The notes: generated from the sequence alone by a model not told the origin. A DNA stretch of 64,000 nucleotides from Stachybotrys elegans (GCA_020746835.1 JAGPNK010000028.1:124001-188000); one strand, 5' to 3'; shown: positions 48,375-59,643, counted from the stretch's first letter. Program-made: numbers and translations.

Positions 48375-48453
48375 ATTATATAAGAAATCTTATATATACT
48401 AGATCTAGTGTATAGACTTATTTACACTAGGTCCGGTATATCTATGGGCTCCC
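48375..48453. repeat. Right terminal inverted repeat of the A/T-rich element
   Basis: Reverse complement of the left terminus over about 75 bp, ending GGGCTCCC against the duplicated GGTTGTATT. Confidence 0.78.
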
Positions 48454-48462
48454 GGTTGTATT
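48454..48462. repeat. Right target-site duplication GGTTGTATT
   Basis: Identical to 43,681-43,689. Confidence 0.7.
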
Positions 48463-48789
48463 GGAGTTATTATATAAGCGCGGGTGCATGTTAGGAGCTG
48501 CATTTCTATGCCTTCTAGAGTCCGCTACCCTGTACGCTCGACGATGACCTTGTTATTTCTCTCTACTGTTACGACTGCATTGGTTGCCAGCACAAGGCAC
48601 TACCCCTACTGTTGATCGGCTCTCTTTTGCTTCTACCTTGGACTATGTGCCACTTTTCAGCATCATAGATAGAAGAAAGGAATGACCTCAGTGATCCTCT
48701 TTATTGTTTAAGTAAACATGACTTCGTATTTAGAGGGGCATTTAACAGGTGTGATATATGTTTTATGCATCCGTATTTCCTCCATACAC
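48463..48789. other. Intergenic between the transposon and the flavin reductase gene
   Basis: About 330 bp of normal composition, no gene seen. Confidence 0.45.
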
Positions 48790-49785
48790 TTAGCTATTAT
48801 TTCTCAAAGTGTTTACTGCATCAGACTGCACTAAGTTTCGGAAGGGCGGTGGTCGTGGAATCTCGAAAGCGCTCTGAACAGTTCCATATGTTGTCCCTCC
48901 AGCTCTAAACACTGGCCTCAGCTTACTTAGATCAGCTGTTGCCATATCTTCAGCTAGCGCCTGTCTCCAAATATGGAATCGAACAATCTCTACCAGGACA
49001 AGTGTAGCAGTGCGGCGTCCCGTACGTTTGCTGGATATTTCTTGGTGGGAATGCAATTTGCACTCGGCGGAGTAGGGTGACTCGGCAACAAATGGCGGCT
49101 TCACCACTGCGCTTGCTGCTGGTGTGAGACCTGCGAGATTCCACTCTGAAATATGTGGCGGGGTATTGATGGAGGTGAAGTTTGCTGCCCTGGATGTTCG
49201 GTCAGCCTTTCTTTCTGTCTAGATACGTAGTTCTAAGATGTGTAACACGAACTCAATGATCCAATCTGATGTCATGCTTATACATAGCTCTCCCGTATCA
49301 AGGATGTTTCTCAGTGTATCATTGGGATGCTCTCCAGCAAAGGCTAGTGAGTAGAGTGGTGGCTGAGGAGCGCAGTCAGATACAGACTATGGCTGCTGGG
49401 CTTCAATCGGACATACATCGGCAATGACGCACTGGAAGTACGAGAATGGCGCCAAGTTCCTCGTCTTACCATCGGCTGTGATTGTGCTGACGAGAGCGAC
49501 TGGTCGAGGCACGGTTGTAGAAATCATGAGTTTGTAGTTGAGCACTTCAGGGCGACCTTCTTCAGCGGGGTCTATCGAAATAAACTCCTCATTCTTCCAG
49601 TGGTTGCTGTTCGCACCATCGCCAATCTTCCAGCCCGGATGGGGTGATTTCGTGTACGTTGATGTATGGTTGAGCGGGTAGTCGGGACGTTGGCTCTGGA
49701 CGCTATCAAAATCCTTGTGAGGGTTCCGGTTTACCAAGGATTCCTTGTCAAAAGCCTCAATCGGGAGGCTGCGGATATTATCCAT
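48790..49785 (-). CDS. Flavin reductase-like FMN-binding protein
   Basis: A 292-residue FMN-binding split-barrel protein, likely NAD(P)H:FMN reductase supplying reduced FMN to a partner monooxygenase. Exons on the minus strand: 49417-49785, 49253-49362, 48790-49189; introns of 54 and 63 nt restore a continuous frame. Family marks: NYKLMISTTVPRPVALVST and NLAPFSYFQCV (FMN site), AGEHPNDTLRNILDTGE, AANFTSINTPPHISEW, and near the end EIVRFHIW and KLRPVFRAGG.TYG. The start is the ATG giving MDNIRSLP, because the frame above it only extends to a non-ATG codon. Divergent from the NCS1 permease. The obvious client is the FMN-dependent monooxygenase at 54,336-55,939. A CCGTCGG site lies in the shared upstream region. 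Confidence 0.9.
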
Positions 49786-50688
49786 TATAATACGGTGGGT
49801 TGTAGCTCGCTCTTTTTGCACTTTGATAGAGTACCAAAGGTAACTCGGAGGACTTGTGGGAATTCCCGATCCTGTACCTGAATGGGATGGAGACGGTGCT
49901 CACAGAGAAACAAACTAGGAACTAGGCCTGGTTTCTTATCGAATGGCAATGCTGTAGTAGCTCATTATTTTACTTATCTACCCCAGTTTGTCGCAATCGC
50001 GCATGCTGATGCATGATTGTCAGCCGGCAGGCAATCGCGGGCTTCCAACGGACCAAAAGATGCCGACGCACAGCTGCGCTTCAAATTGAAATGTACTGTG
50101 ACATCGGCTCTACGTTCCATCATCCCCTTCCCCAAACCGTTAACGGTGGGGTAATGCGGTTACTCCTGTATGCCCATCCGACTACCCGTCGGAGATATGA
50201 CGATGCAATACCGACCTTGGCTTAATCTAAACAATAACTTAATCGATAACAGACTCTACAGAGTACGAAATACGGTTCTAAACCTACCATCCAGGACAGA
50301 AACCCCACTTCCAATCTCAGCATCGTCTCCGCTCTTATCTTCTCCCAGCCCTTAAAACAAACCAAACTATGACCTAGCGCCCGTCTGACCATGATAACGG
50401 GTGTGGGGGGTAGAGTAGCTCGCTGGGTAGGGCCATGCAAGCTGAGGTGCTCACAAACACGCCTTACCGTTTGCCACGAAAGCGAGGAAGAGGATGTACC
50501 GATAGCTCCCGACAAGGGCGCCTCCTTATATAGAAGTGCCAACGGTCTTGAATTGAACCCTTGAAATTTCGCCCAATTGAACCTATCGAAGCTCCCTTCG
50601 AACGATCTACAACAAAAAGCCCACCGCCTGGTTGTTGTGACCTGCGGCATACTCCCAAATTGGGTATTCGCTGCGACGAAGCTGCATA
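49786..50688. promoter_or_regulatory. Divergent promoter, flavin reductase / NCS1 permease
   Basis: About 900 bp without a credible gene, serving both divergent genes. Contains CCGTCGG at 50,186-50,192, the motif shared by the cluster. Open frames on the minus strand at 50,222-50,807 look like chance. Confidence 0.55.
50186..50192. promoter_or_regulatory. Putative Zn2Cys6 site CCGTCGG
   Basis: CCG-N-CGG inverted triplets in the flavin reductase / NCS1 intergenic region; one of six upstream copies in this cluster. Confidence 0.5.
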
Positions 50689-52639
50689 ATGGCGGTCTTC
50701 AATCTCCGGCCGAGGGTACCTCGAACCTTTCGGTCTTTGAGGGTTAACGACGGCGTCGAGGGAAGCAAATGGGCCAACGAGGATGTTTTACCCATCCCTG
50801 AGCACAAGCTCTCCTTTGGGTGGCAAGCCTACTTTGGCTACTGGTCAGTGCTCCGGGAGACGATCGCACAAGAGCTCCTCTGCTGGGTTCGTTTGCTTCA
50901 AGCTAACCATCTTGCAGGTGCGCCGTCGGTTTCAATACGACAACATGGTCTCTCTGCTCGTCTAACCTCGCCGCGGGCCTCGACGCCGGCGGAGCAATGG
51001 GGGGCATCTTTGTCGGAACGGTCCTGGCCTTCTTTGTCGCCGTTGTTTGTGGCGAGCCTGGTGTAAGTTGCTGCGAAGGGCTCCAATTCTTCGAATACGG
51101 CTAATTCGTGACAGCTTCGCTACCATCTAGGGTTCCCAATGATGGGCCGAGCTACCTTTGGCATGTACGGCTCTTGGTTCGTCATCATTCTTAAATGCTT
51201 CGTCAACGTCGTTTTGTGAGTAATGCTACAGCCCCTGAAGATACCCCAGCTTATGATGGCAGCTTCGGATTCCAGTCTTACTGGGGCGGACTCGCCGCGG
51301 ATGTGGTTCTTTCATCAATCTTTCCGAGCTTCCAAAACCTCGCGAATACTCTGCCTGAGAGTGCAGCGATTACCACAAAGCAGCTAGTCGGCTTCGTCTG
51401 CTACATTCTTGTTTTCACGCCCCTGATGTTCATCCATCCAACCAAACTGCAGCCGTTTTTGTTTTCCTCCCAGATCTTGGTCAACTGTACCATGGCCAGT
51501 CTCTTTATCTGGGCCATGGCGCGCAACGGCGGAGCTACCTTTTTGCCTCCAGCAGTCGAGATCAGCTCCAGGTGAGAACAGCGATCTCGAGCCCATTTTC
51601 CTGTGTTCTGGAGCTAATCATCCCTAAGCACCCGGTCTTTCCTCATCCTCCAAGCGATGAGTTCCGTCGCTGGCTCTTGGACCGGCGCTTGCATCCGACA
51701 GTCTGACTGGACACGTATGTCCAAGTCTAGGGCCGCAGTGCTATGGAACCAAGGTGTCACAGGAATTATCGCCGCCAATGTTTGCGCTTTGCTAGGTATT
51801 GCTACCACGAGTGCTGTGTCCCACATGTATGGGACACCCATCTGGAACCCCATCAACCTCTTGTTGTTCTTGCAGGAGAACAACTACGATGCAGCGACAC
51901 GTGCTGGAACCTTTTTCGCCGGCTTTGGCTTCTTTTCCAGCCAAGTTACGATCAATCTCGTTCAAAATTCCGTCTCGTGTGGCATGGACCTTGCTGCCCT
52001 TGCGCCCAAGTGGATTGATGTAACACGAGGATCGCTCATCATGTGTTTGATCGGCTACCTGATCCAACCATGGCGCTTTGTCAATTCTCCAGGCATCTTC
52101 ATTTCCGTATTGGTTTCATTCGGCATGTTTGTGTCTCCTCTGGCTGGAATCAATTTTGTTGATTTGTAAGTACCGCCAACCGATTTCCGCCGAAGCATCA
52201 TCTAACTATTGCAGCTGGGTTGTTCGGAGACGCAATTGGAAGGTGCCAGATCTCTACAAGGGTGGTAAAGAATCCATTTACTGGTACACCTTTGGCCTCA
52301 ACTGGCGTGCCTTTGTCTCCTGGACCATGGTCGTCTGGCCCTGTCTACGTATGTTGTGTCACCAAAGACAAGATAAGAATTGTGCTGATGTTTTCTCTAG
52401 CTGGCTTCGCGGGCGCCATGTCAGGGGCTGACGTCTCCACTTCATGGCGAAGAGTGTTCCAACTTTCTTGGGTTGTTGGCTTTTGCGGCGGAGCTCTCGT
52501 CTACTATCTTATTTCCCTCATTTCACCGCCTCCTGGAGCACCGTACGTCAGTGAATTGCTTCATTCAGACGTTATTGAAGCTTCAAACGGCTCCGATGAG
52601 GAAGTTGGAATGAGTACGGAGTTGAAGGACAAGAAGTGA
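50689..52639 (+). CDS. NCS1-family permease (uracil/allantoin/purine transporter type)
   Basis: A 539-residue, about 12-helix plasma-membrane symporter for nucleobases or related heterocycles. Exons: 50689-50843, 50918-51062, 51115-51215, 51263-51571, 51629-52165, 52215-52348, 52401-52639. Family marks: an N-terminal cytosolic stretch with SKWANEDVLPIPEHK, TTTWSLCSSNLAAGLDAGGAM (helix 1-2), the HLGFPMMGRATFGMYGS segment, FQSYWGG, the central SWTGACIRQSDWTRMSKS loop, INLVQNSVSCGMDLAAL, and NFVDFWVVRRRNWKVPDLY. The C-terminus is acidic and hydrophilic. It resembles the fungal Fur-type branch. Its location suggests it imports the compound that the monooxygenase system degrades; specificity cannot be read from sequence alone. 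Confidence 0.93.
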
Positions 52640-53131
52640 TTATCCTACTGGGAGGACAGACGGTCTCAGTGGAAGCCGGTCTTTTTTCTCTATTGGTGGA
52701 GGGTCGAGGAGCTCGCTACCAATAATATGAAGTGTTTCTAGCGAACTGTGGTTCTTCGACATGAAGACAGGCCCTTATCAAACCCTGATGTCTAATTGTT
52801 CTGTAGACGTACATGTATGAAAGGAAATAACCGTGAAACGCATGCTTCTAGTCTAATAATTGTTGTTGGTTGGCTACCTAGTGAACGACGATGTCACTGG
52901 CGAACGTGACAGGAAGTTCATGTGAAGACGCATCATCGCACAGCCATGATGCTGGAGTAGAGGCAAGTATGTGAGCCGTCGGCAAGGACAACAACTTCCG
53001 ACTTGCCGATAGATAAGACCCATAGTAATGAGACTAGAGTGTCCTATTTTTATGGCAGCAAATTCCCTTGCTCAAGATATGTGTCGCAGCAGAAAACACT
53101 CCCGAGTCTCAATCTACGCTTTCAAGCAATA
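52640..53131. promoter_or_regulatory. Intergenic, promoter of the hydrolase-fold gene
   Basis: About 490 bp with no gene; contains CCGTCGG at 52,976-52,982, about 150 bp before the start codon. Confidence 0.5.
52976..52982. promoter_or_regulatory. Putative Zn2Cys6 site CCGTCGG
   Basis: Shared cluster motif upstream of the alpha/beta hydrolase-fold gene. Confidence 0.5.
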
Positions 53132-53980
53132 ATGGATCCAGTTCTCCATATCAAAAAATCGTACGCCGATACCCCTTATGGGCAAGTCCATTACCGATAT
53201 ATCTTGCCTGTATCGTCGGAGCCACAAAAGACGCCCATCGTGATGCTTCATAAGTCGGCCTCATCATCAGCATCCTACGAGGCCATCATGCACCATTTGG
53301 CTGCGCAAGGCTATAATTGTTACGCACTTGACATGCCTGGCTTTGGCGCTTCGTTTGATCCACCAGAGGAAGCCATTGCAGAGATTCTGAAGAGAGGCAC
53401 TCGATGGTACGTCGAGGTATTTGTGTCAGCTCTGACAAGCATTGGACTGCTGGGAAAGCCAGCCAAAGTGCACCTAATGGGACATCACTCCGGAGCTTCG
53501 CTTGCCCCTGAGCTCGCCGCCACACACCCGGATGCGGTTGAAACCGTGACACTTATTGGGACTGCGGTTATGAGTGAGAACGAACGGGCCGAGATGAAGA
53601 AAAAGTATTTTGAGCCATTCAATAAGCCCGTCCCAGATGGGAGTCACTTATTGAAGACATGGGATTATCTCAGGAGCATGGGAGTCGGGGATGACATTGA
53701 CATGTTTCAGCGCGAAGCTGTGGATCACATCCGAGCATGGAAGGGCCGCAACCAAATCTATGGCGCGGTTTGGGAGCAGGATTTAGGTGGCTACTTGGAC
53801 ATGGTTAAATGTCCCATCATGTTTGTTTGTGCAAGAGACGACGTCTTGTGGGAGTACCAGGAAAAGGCCAAGGAAAGATGGACACATGCAGTGTATATCG
53901 AGTGTAGGGGAGCCAACTTTTCCCCTGATCTTGACTCGGATACCATCTGCAAGGCTTGGTTAGCTTTTACTCAAGCATGA
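53132..53980 (+). CDS. Alpha/beta hydrolase-fold protein with altered catalytic residues
   Basis: A 282-residue single-exon protein of the alpha/beta hydrolase fold. The start is the ATG that gives MDPVLHIKKSYADTPYGQVHYR; codons above it are leader. Fold marks: GQVHYRYI, PIVMLHKSASSSASYEAIM, CYALDMPGFGASFDPP (the strand 4 and helix B region), the elbow HLMGHHSGASLAPE, and MFVCARDDVLWEY (acid). Odd: the nucleophile elbow reads G-H-H-S-G, so the standard Ser/Asp/Cys position holds His; and the segment that normally carries the catalytic His reads GANFSP with Asn instead. It may be a non-hydrolytic member (lyase or binding protein) or use shifted residues. It lies between the permease and the monooxygenase, with the shared CCGTCGG motif upstream. 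Confidence 0.88.
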   Translation: MDPVLHIKKSYADTPYGQVHYRYILPVSSEPQKTPIVMLHKSASSSASYEAIMHHLAAQGYNCYALDMPGFGASFDPPEEAIAEILKRGTRWYVEVFVSALTSIGLLGKPAKVHLMGHHSGASLAPELAATHPDAVETVTLIGTAVMSENERAEMKKKYFEPFNKPVPDGSHLLKTWDYLRSMGVGDDIDMFQREAVDHIRAWKGRNQIYGAVWEQDLGGYLDMVKCPIMFVCARDDVLWEYQEKAKERWTHAVYIECRGANFSPDLDSDTICKAWLAFTQA

Positions 53981-54335
53981 TAATATCAAAGAATTATTCT
54001 TATGCATTGATGGCTATACCAGAAGGAATGATATGAAATACGACAAAATTGACTCCGAAGAAAAGATAAAGGGAAAACCCAGAAAATAAGGCTTGCTTAG
54101 CGATACCTTCATTGTCTGGCTCTGTCCCGTCCCCTTGGGCAACGGGGCAACCGTCACTATTTGCACAGGCGCTTGTTCTTTTCCATCTCTGCACGCACAT
54201 GTAAGTTAGCACGGAATAACCCGACAACTCACTCCTTTATCTAGCCCGTGGGAGAAGCACACCCAGACAGTAAGACGAGAACTGGATGTTAGAGTTGGAA
54301 ATATCAAGTCTTTTTCTCTAATTATACGACAGAAA
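53981..54335. other. Intergenic, convergent 3' ends
   Basis: Between the hydrolase-fold gene and the monooxygenase. No gene seen. Confidence 0.5.
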
Positions 54336-55939
54336 TTAAGGGGCTTGGTTGGGAGTACTACTGGTTTCTGCCTTCATTGCCTCCTCGTATTCCGCCATCT
54401 TATCACCCTTGAAATCACTGGGGTACTTGAACTTGGACCCGTAATGATCAGGCGGAAGATCCGTCTTTCCCTTTTCTCCGTAGATGTTCTCTCGGAGCGT
54501 GCCTCCTTCGACATCGTAATTCTCCCACATTCGTCCGCGCTTCATGAGCTCTGGAACGAGCAGCTCGACGATATCCTCCTGACTGCCAGGAGTATTGATG
54601 TACGCAATGTTGAAACCGTCGATATCGGCCTCGTCAATCCACTTCTCGAACACATCCGCAACCATTTCCGCGGTTCCGACAGGGCAGGGATGAAAACCAC
54701 CTAGGGCCATCTTCTCGCCCAGCTTGCGCGGCGTCCAAGCGTCGGTGTGGCCAATGGCTTTTCCAAAGTTGTCCAAGAACGAATGCACTGCGTCATCGCC
54801 CGGCTCTCCCTTGAGCTCAAAAACCTCATCGATCGGAAAGCGTGAGAGGTCGATTCCGGTGTAGCCAGAGAATTGAGCCAAGCCTCCAACAATGTCGCAA
54901 TTCTCCTTGGCTCTGTCATACTTTGCCTGCGCTTCCTCGAGTGTCTTGCCCAAGATGCAAGATATACCAAAGAAGAACTTGACTGAGGCGGGATCACGAC
55001 CGCGAGCAGCGGCGGCGGCGCGGATTTCGGCAACGTTGGCCTTGGTCTGCGAAGGAACGAGGCCGCCGATATATACAGCTTCGGCATGCTTTGCGGCAAA
55101 GGACTTCCCAGACTTGGAGGTACCCGCTTGGAAGATGACAGGACTCCGTTGAGGTGAAGGATGAAGAGGCCCAATTGTTGATGCCTTGAAATATTTCGCT
55201 AATTAGGGCAGTCAGCAACAGGCACAAGGCTAGTACTGTATCCCATTAGGACAAACCTTTATGTTCAATTTTCTTGACCTTTTCAGGGTCAAATGCAATC
55301 CTCCTCTCCCGATCCCAAATCGGACTGTCAGGGCCCCAGGAACTCTCCCATAACTTGTACATGAGATCCATGTATTCCTCTGCAACAGCATAGCGTTCAT
55401 CATGGGGAACGACGTCATCGTAGCCCAAGGCTTTCGCGGTGCTCTTGCTCCAACTGGTGACAACATTCCAGGCTACACGGCCGTTTGTCAAATGGTCCAG
55501 CGAGCTGAGTGTCCTCGCTAGCGTGAAGGGCGTTAGATAGCTGGTGCTTGCAGTCACGCCAAATCCAACCGTTTTTGTCACAGCAGCCATGGCAGAGACC
55601 AACGTCATGGGATCCAGCGTTGATACATGGGCACCAGCACGCAGCATATGCTCATATGTACCGCCGTAGATCTCATGGGTGTTGTAGCTATCAGCCAGAA
55701 AGATGAAGCTGATTCGACCCTTCTCTGCCAGTTTTGCCAAGTTGATCCAATACTCTAACGTATCCTTGGTCTTGCCTTTGTCGTCAGGATCTCTTTTGTG
55801 CGTTAGCATGAGTGCCAAGTACATCAGTAAGCCTGGCCCCTTACCTCCACAACCCTGGCGACATGTGCGATCCGGTACAGCCATGGTCGAAAAAGTTCAA
55901 GAAGATGCGCTTCTTCGCGCCAAGTCCCTCTGTTGCCAT
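54336..55939 (-). CDS. FMN-dependent monooxygenase, luciferase-like NtaA/SnaA/DszA group
   Basis: A 497-residue class C flavin monooxygenase that uses reduced FMN from a separate reductase. Exons on the minus strand: 55845-55939, 55257-55792, 54336-55198. Exon 1 gives KKRIFLNFFDHGCTGSHMSPGLW, the family's N-terminus, and splices in frame to RDPDDKGKTKDTLEYWINLAKLAE. Other marks: IFLADSYNTHEIYGGT, GVTASTSYLTPFTLARTLSSLDHLTNGRVAWN (seen in part), QAGTSKSGKSFAAKHAEAV, and a C-terminal FNIAYINTPGSQEDIVELLVPEL. Relatives open or cleave heteroatom compounds such as nitrilotriacetate, dibenzothiophene sulfone and pyrimidines (RutA is a more distant relative). The reductase gene at 48.8 kb is the natural partner. 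Two CCGTCGG sites lie about 280 bp upstream. Confidence 0.93.
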
Positions 55940-56754
55940 GCCGGCTTAACTGAAATATTCTTTGGTGATTTGGGAACAAGACCAGGCTAATTGATGCAGT
56001 TCAATGCAGCGACAATGGGGTGCAGGGGAAAAAATATGAATATATGAAGCACGCCTTTACTTGGTCTTGTAGTTACTCAGAAGTCAGAGTATGTCTTTGG
56101 TCTTGTCTGATACTTATCTCAGCATCACATGATGTGACGTGATGCGACCTGTTCCCCCATCATCTGTTATCCAGTTCACCCTACTCTTCCCTTGCGCTAG
56201 GAACCTTGAGCTGGTTCCGTCGGAAAGAAGCCGTCGGAATGGTTCCAAAGTCCCGACGCAGTGAACCCAGAGGTGCCAGCTGTCGGCACCCTGAACCGAT
56301 TTAGCCAGTTATACGAGTCAGATAACAGCCTGTGGAGGCAATGGACGGCTGGGGTAGCGAGTCATCCACTATCCGTTATCTTGCGCCGATTAATTCCCCG
56401 ATTGTGGCAGCGGAATAACGCTCAACGCAATGTGGACTTTGTAGACGATTAGATAGTAAAGAGAAAGTCAAGATCCTCAGCTTGATAACCACTGTAGCAA
56501 CACTAGACTGCTATCCTAGAAGTTCTCTATTCATAGTATAATCTCAGTTTTCACCAACGGCATAGTCTATCAAAATACAGCTAGCTGTAAATAGAATACT
56601 TAAATTAGCCAGTATTGTGTCGCCTTTCCGTAATAGCTAAGTGAAAATCCCACTTTGCTAGACCTTGCGCCTTCATCCCGTCAACGACACCATGAGGAGA
56701 AAAAGTACGTAGTGCGAGGTAGAAGAACCACTGGCGGCAAGAGTTTCATTATGC
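55940..56754. promoter_or_regulatory. Monooxygenase promoter region
   Basis: About 815 bp between the monooxygenase start and the 3' end of the regulator gene. Holds a tandem pair of CCGTCGGAA at 56,217 and 56,231 (14 bp apart). No gene seen. Confidence 0.55.
56217..56237. promoter_or_regulatory. Tandem pair of putative Zn2Cys6 sites CCGTCGG
   Basis: CCGTCGGAA occurs at 56,217 and again at 56,231; the first is in the longer context GTTCCGTCGGAA, which recurs at 61,898. Confidence 0.55.
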
Positions 56755-59219
56755 CTATATAGATGACGAGTAGCTTTGCTGCTCTACAGTATTCCAATCA
56801 TTCTGTTGCAAGTCCATCAGCGTTCCAACGGTTGTGTCATCCTCCCGTCCGCCAGGAAAGGCAAAGATCATGCCATCAAATAGAGGCATGCCTTCCATGG
56901 GTAGCTCAAAGTTGAAGTCAGGGTCCTCGGCCGAAGGCGCATCCGCTGCCATGTTCTGCCATTTGAGAACTGAATCATCGCCACTCTCTGTGGTCATGGT
57001 ATCAGCTTTGTCAACCGCCATGTCATTCACCATGGCAGAGAACTCGCCTCGACAGTCACCTTCACTACTTCCAGCGCTGCACAATGCCATGATGACCTGG
57101 CGCCTCAGGTCAATGATGGACCGTCGTGGCTGATCTTCTTGCTCAATCGACTCCATGACAGACTGTTTGATGACGTCGAAAACATCGCGAAATTTGCGAG
57201 CGCCAACCCAGCGTTCTGCAATCACATACAGGACAATACTACAGGAGTCGAGTCCATTGCTTGTTGAGATACCGAATACTTCGTTGGGTGCTGCCCAGAT
57301 GCAGTAAAGAAGTGTTAGGCCGGCAATGAAGATGGAATGTAGAGCCATGACGGAAAAGCCCACCGGGACTGACTGATGAAGCTTTTTGTATGTCTGACAC
57401 ACGCCGGCACAGGCTTGGGCACATCTTTTCAGATAGTGGACATCCGCAGCTTCAGGGGAGAAAATAATAGGGTAAAGAAGAAATCGTATGCACTTGTAGT
57501 AATATACCATCTACAGCATTGTTAGCATGTTGCAATAACGTGGTTGAGGTCAAGGAAAAATCTCACGTAGTTGTCAAAACCGTCGACCCTCATGGTGCTG
57601 AAATCAGGCAACTGCTGAGCATCCAGAGGCAGCTCCGACTTCCACTGGTCAATCCGCACAAGGAAGCTCTCGACGTCTGCTTTGACATTTGACGGGACCT
57701 TGTCAACGCGGTATATTGTCTGTTGAATCTCTGACTCGATCTTCCGCAGGCGGCAGATATGGATAAATCCAGTCATTGATGTAGAAGACTTTGGGGTTCG
57801 TGTTGGGTGACTCCGTGCTTCGTTCTGGGCATTTCGCAACCTGCTCTCATCCTCAATATCCTCATCGATATCTGTAGGTAGCTCAACATCGATGTCTCGG
57901 TCGGATATCGAGAATGGTCGCCCTAAGATGATGGAGACTTGGCGATCGAGACAATAACATGTCCAGAACACGCGTCGTCGCATTTCGTCTATGAGGGGCC
58001 ACTTCATGTGAGTTTGGCGATGCAAGCCCATCTCTATGCACTGCCTCATGGCGAGACCAGCAAATTTCCATGCTCCCGGGCCTCTCGGCGACCTTAGATT
58101 GTACAGCGACAAGAGTATGAGGATTTGAATGGATCTCAGCCCGGCGTGCATTCTGACAATAGCGTCCAATTGAAGCATGGCTTTCTCACAATGCTGATCG
58201 GAATGAAACTGTCCGGTTTGACCGGCGGTTTCCAAGAAACGACCGCCAATAGCATAAACTAAATGTAGAGCGGCGATTCTACTCGGTTAGCTCCGGAATA
58301 AGGCACGGGACATGGTTTTGCTCACTCATAGACATCGGTGAGACTCCCTCGTGTCTCGTGAAGTTGTCGAATATAGGGTGTGTGCATCACCGGCCACCTT
58401 GTCGAGATGTGGACCATGTAGCTGCGGAAAAGTGTATTGGCGATATTTGAGGGCAGATGGGCAAGATTGATCTGGGCCCGTTGCGATTCTGAAGACGAAT
58501 TTGCGGACTTTGGGCTAAGATGCTCCCAGGTGCTGCTTTCAGAAGGGCCAAAGTGTTCGTCATGGGCATCTCCCTCCTCTGCTGTATTGTTCCGTGGTTG
58601 GACCATGGAGTTAATAATCCGGCTCATGGTGATTTGTGACGTCGCACCCATATACTCCCCCAATGCCCCAATAGACATCTCTCGAAGCAAGCCAAGCAAA
58701 GGACGCGCTGCCCCCGAACTGCACTCGCTTTTCCCTTCCATGAGCATCGCAGACGGAGTTAGCCCAGCCGAAGAATTGGTACGGGCGGCGCGACTCGGGC
58801 TTTTGTATGGATTGCCCTCATCAGTCAAGATACTGCTTGTAGACGCACGTCTATCCCTGTCGAGGTTGTTGCTTCCATCCTGCTTTCCCACCATCATCTC
58901 AAGCTCAGCCAGCCGCTTCTGCATCGCTTCGAACAATGGTTGACCATGACTTTGCGCCCGGGTGCGGGCAGGTGGATAAACACACCGGACATTGAAGGAG
59001 TCACAATTAGAACAAGGCGTCTTTCCATCACATCTGTAAATCAATGTTAGCAGAAGCAGACGCCATACGTGAAGTCCAGGGATGGCTTATCTGCTTCCGT
59101 GACTTGCACCGCTGACAGGCTACCGCAACCCGCCCTCGCCTTGTTGGCCGAGGACCGGCGGGGGTCCGGCAACGCGAGGGTTCATTCAATTCGAAAGAGG
59201 TCTGGTCGTGACATGCCAT
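56755..59219 (-). CDS. Zn2Cys6 fungal transcription factor, with an apparent AT-AC intron inside the zinc cluster
   Basis: A 769-residue Gal4-type regulator. Exons on the minus strand: 59091-59219, 58326-59035, 57567-58281, 56755-57510. The zinc cluster spans the first splice: C35QRC38-KSRKQ then RC45DGKTPC51SNC54-DSFNVRC61, exact C-x2-C-x6-C-x5-C-x2-C-x6-C spacing. A linker and coiled coil (FEAMQKRLAELEMMVG) follow, then the fungal-specific middle homology domain with GAWKFAGLAMRQCIEMGLHRQ and RRRVFWTCYCLDR. The first intron starts ATAAGC and the frame only joins if it ends in AC (TTTAC|AGA), with a GCTAAC branch site nearby. The gene sits among the catabolic genes and is the best candidate to bind CCGTCGG. 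Confidence 0.9.
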
Positions 59220-59643
59220 AGTGTCTAGTTCGTGTCAAACAAAGGTGCGTATGCTTAGGGAGCAGGAAACGGGCTGACATTCCGTCATGACCTTCGTGGC
59301 CGGGGTACCTTATCTACAACCAATCCCGGCGGCTCAAGTTGAAGACATCGAACTTGGGTAGCCTAGATAAGATGCCCCAGGATCCCGGCGATGGGGAGTG
59401 GGGATCCCATGATAACGACATTAGCCCCTATTGACTGCCCACAAAAACCGAGACGATGGATGACACAATTGCTTAGACCCAGCATGGATTTACACACTGA
59501 CATGATTTGGGAGATTGTATTTACACTACCCTGCCACTACCTGCGATGGCAATACATAGCTACTGGAAAACACAATCTAGGCAGAGCGCAGTGCTCCGTG
59601 CTCAGTGCCTCCTTTCCTGCATCCATTTGACCACTGTCCCAAT
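59220..59643. other. Intergenic, promoter of the regulator
   Basis: About 420 bp. No exact CCGTCGG here, so the regulator may not control itself through that motif. No gene seen. Confidence 0.45.

Larger units (their letters stand above)
43690..48453. mobile_element. RIP-degraded DNA transposon, Mutator-like by its ends
   Basis: A 4764-bp block made almost wholly of A and T with TpA-rich text, bounded by abrupt returns to normal composition. Its ends are inverted repeats. Reading inward, left starts GGGTCCCTATAG and right starts GGGAGCCCATAG; then GTGTAAATAAGTCTAT, CACTAGAT, AGTATATATAAGAT and TTATATAA match in both over about 75 bp. A perfect 9-bp direct repeat flanks it. Long inverted termini with 9-bp duplications are typical of Mutator-like elements. 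No coding frame survives. A 39-bp tandem repeat (CTAACTTAAAG at 46,371 and 46,410), i.e. 13 codons, is a trace of former coding sequence. A transposase cannot be recognised, so the superfamily is inferred from the ends alone. Confidence 0.75.

Noticed and set aside
43690..48453. LTR retrotransposon or centromere-like A/T-rich DNA
   Set aside because: The ends are inverted rather than direct repeats, and a 9-bp target duplication defines a single inserted DNA element.
50222..50807. Overlapping minus-strand frames of 142 and 66 codons in the flavin reductase/NCS1 gap
   Set aside because: No family resemblance and they lie in a promoter region; the 66-codon frame is antisense to the permease start.
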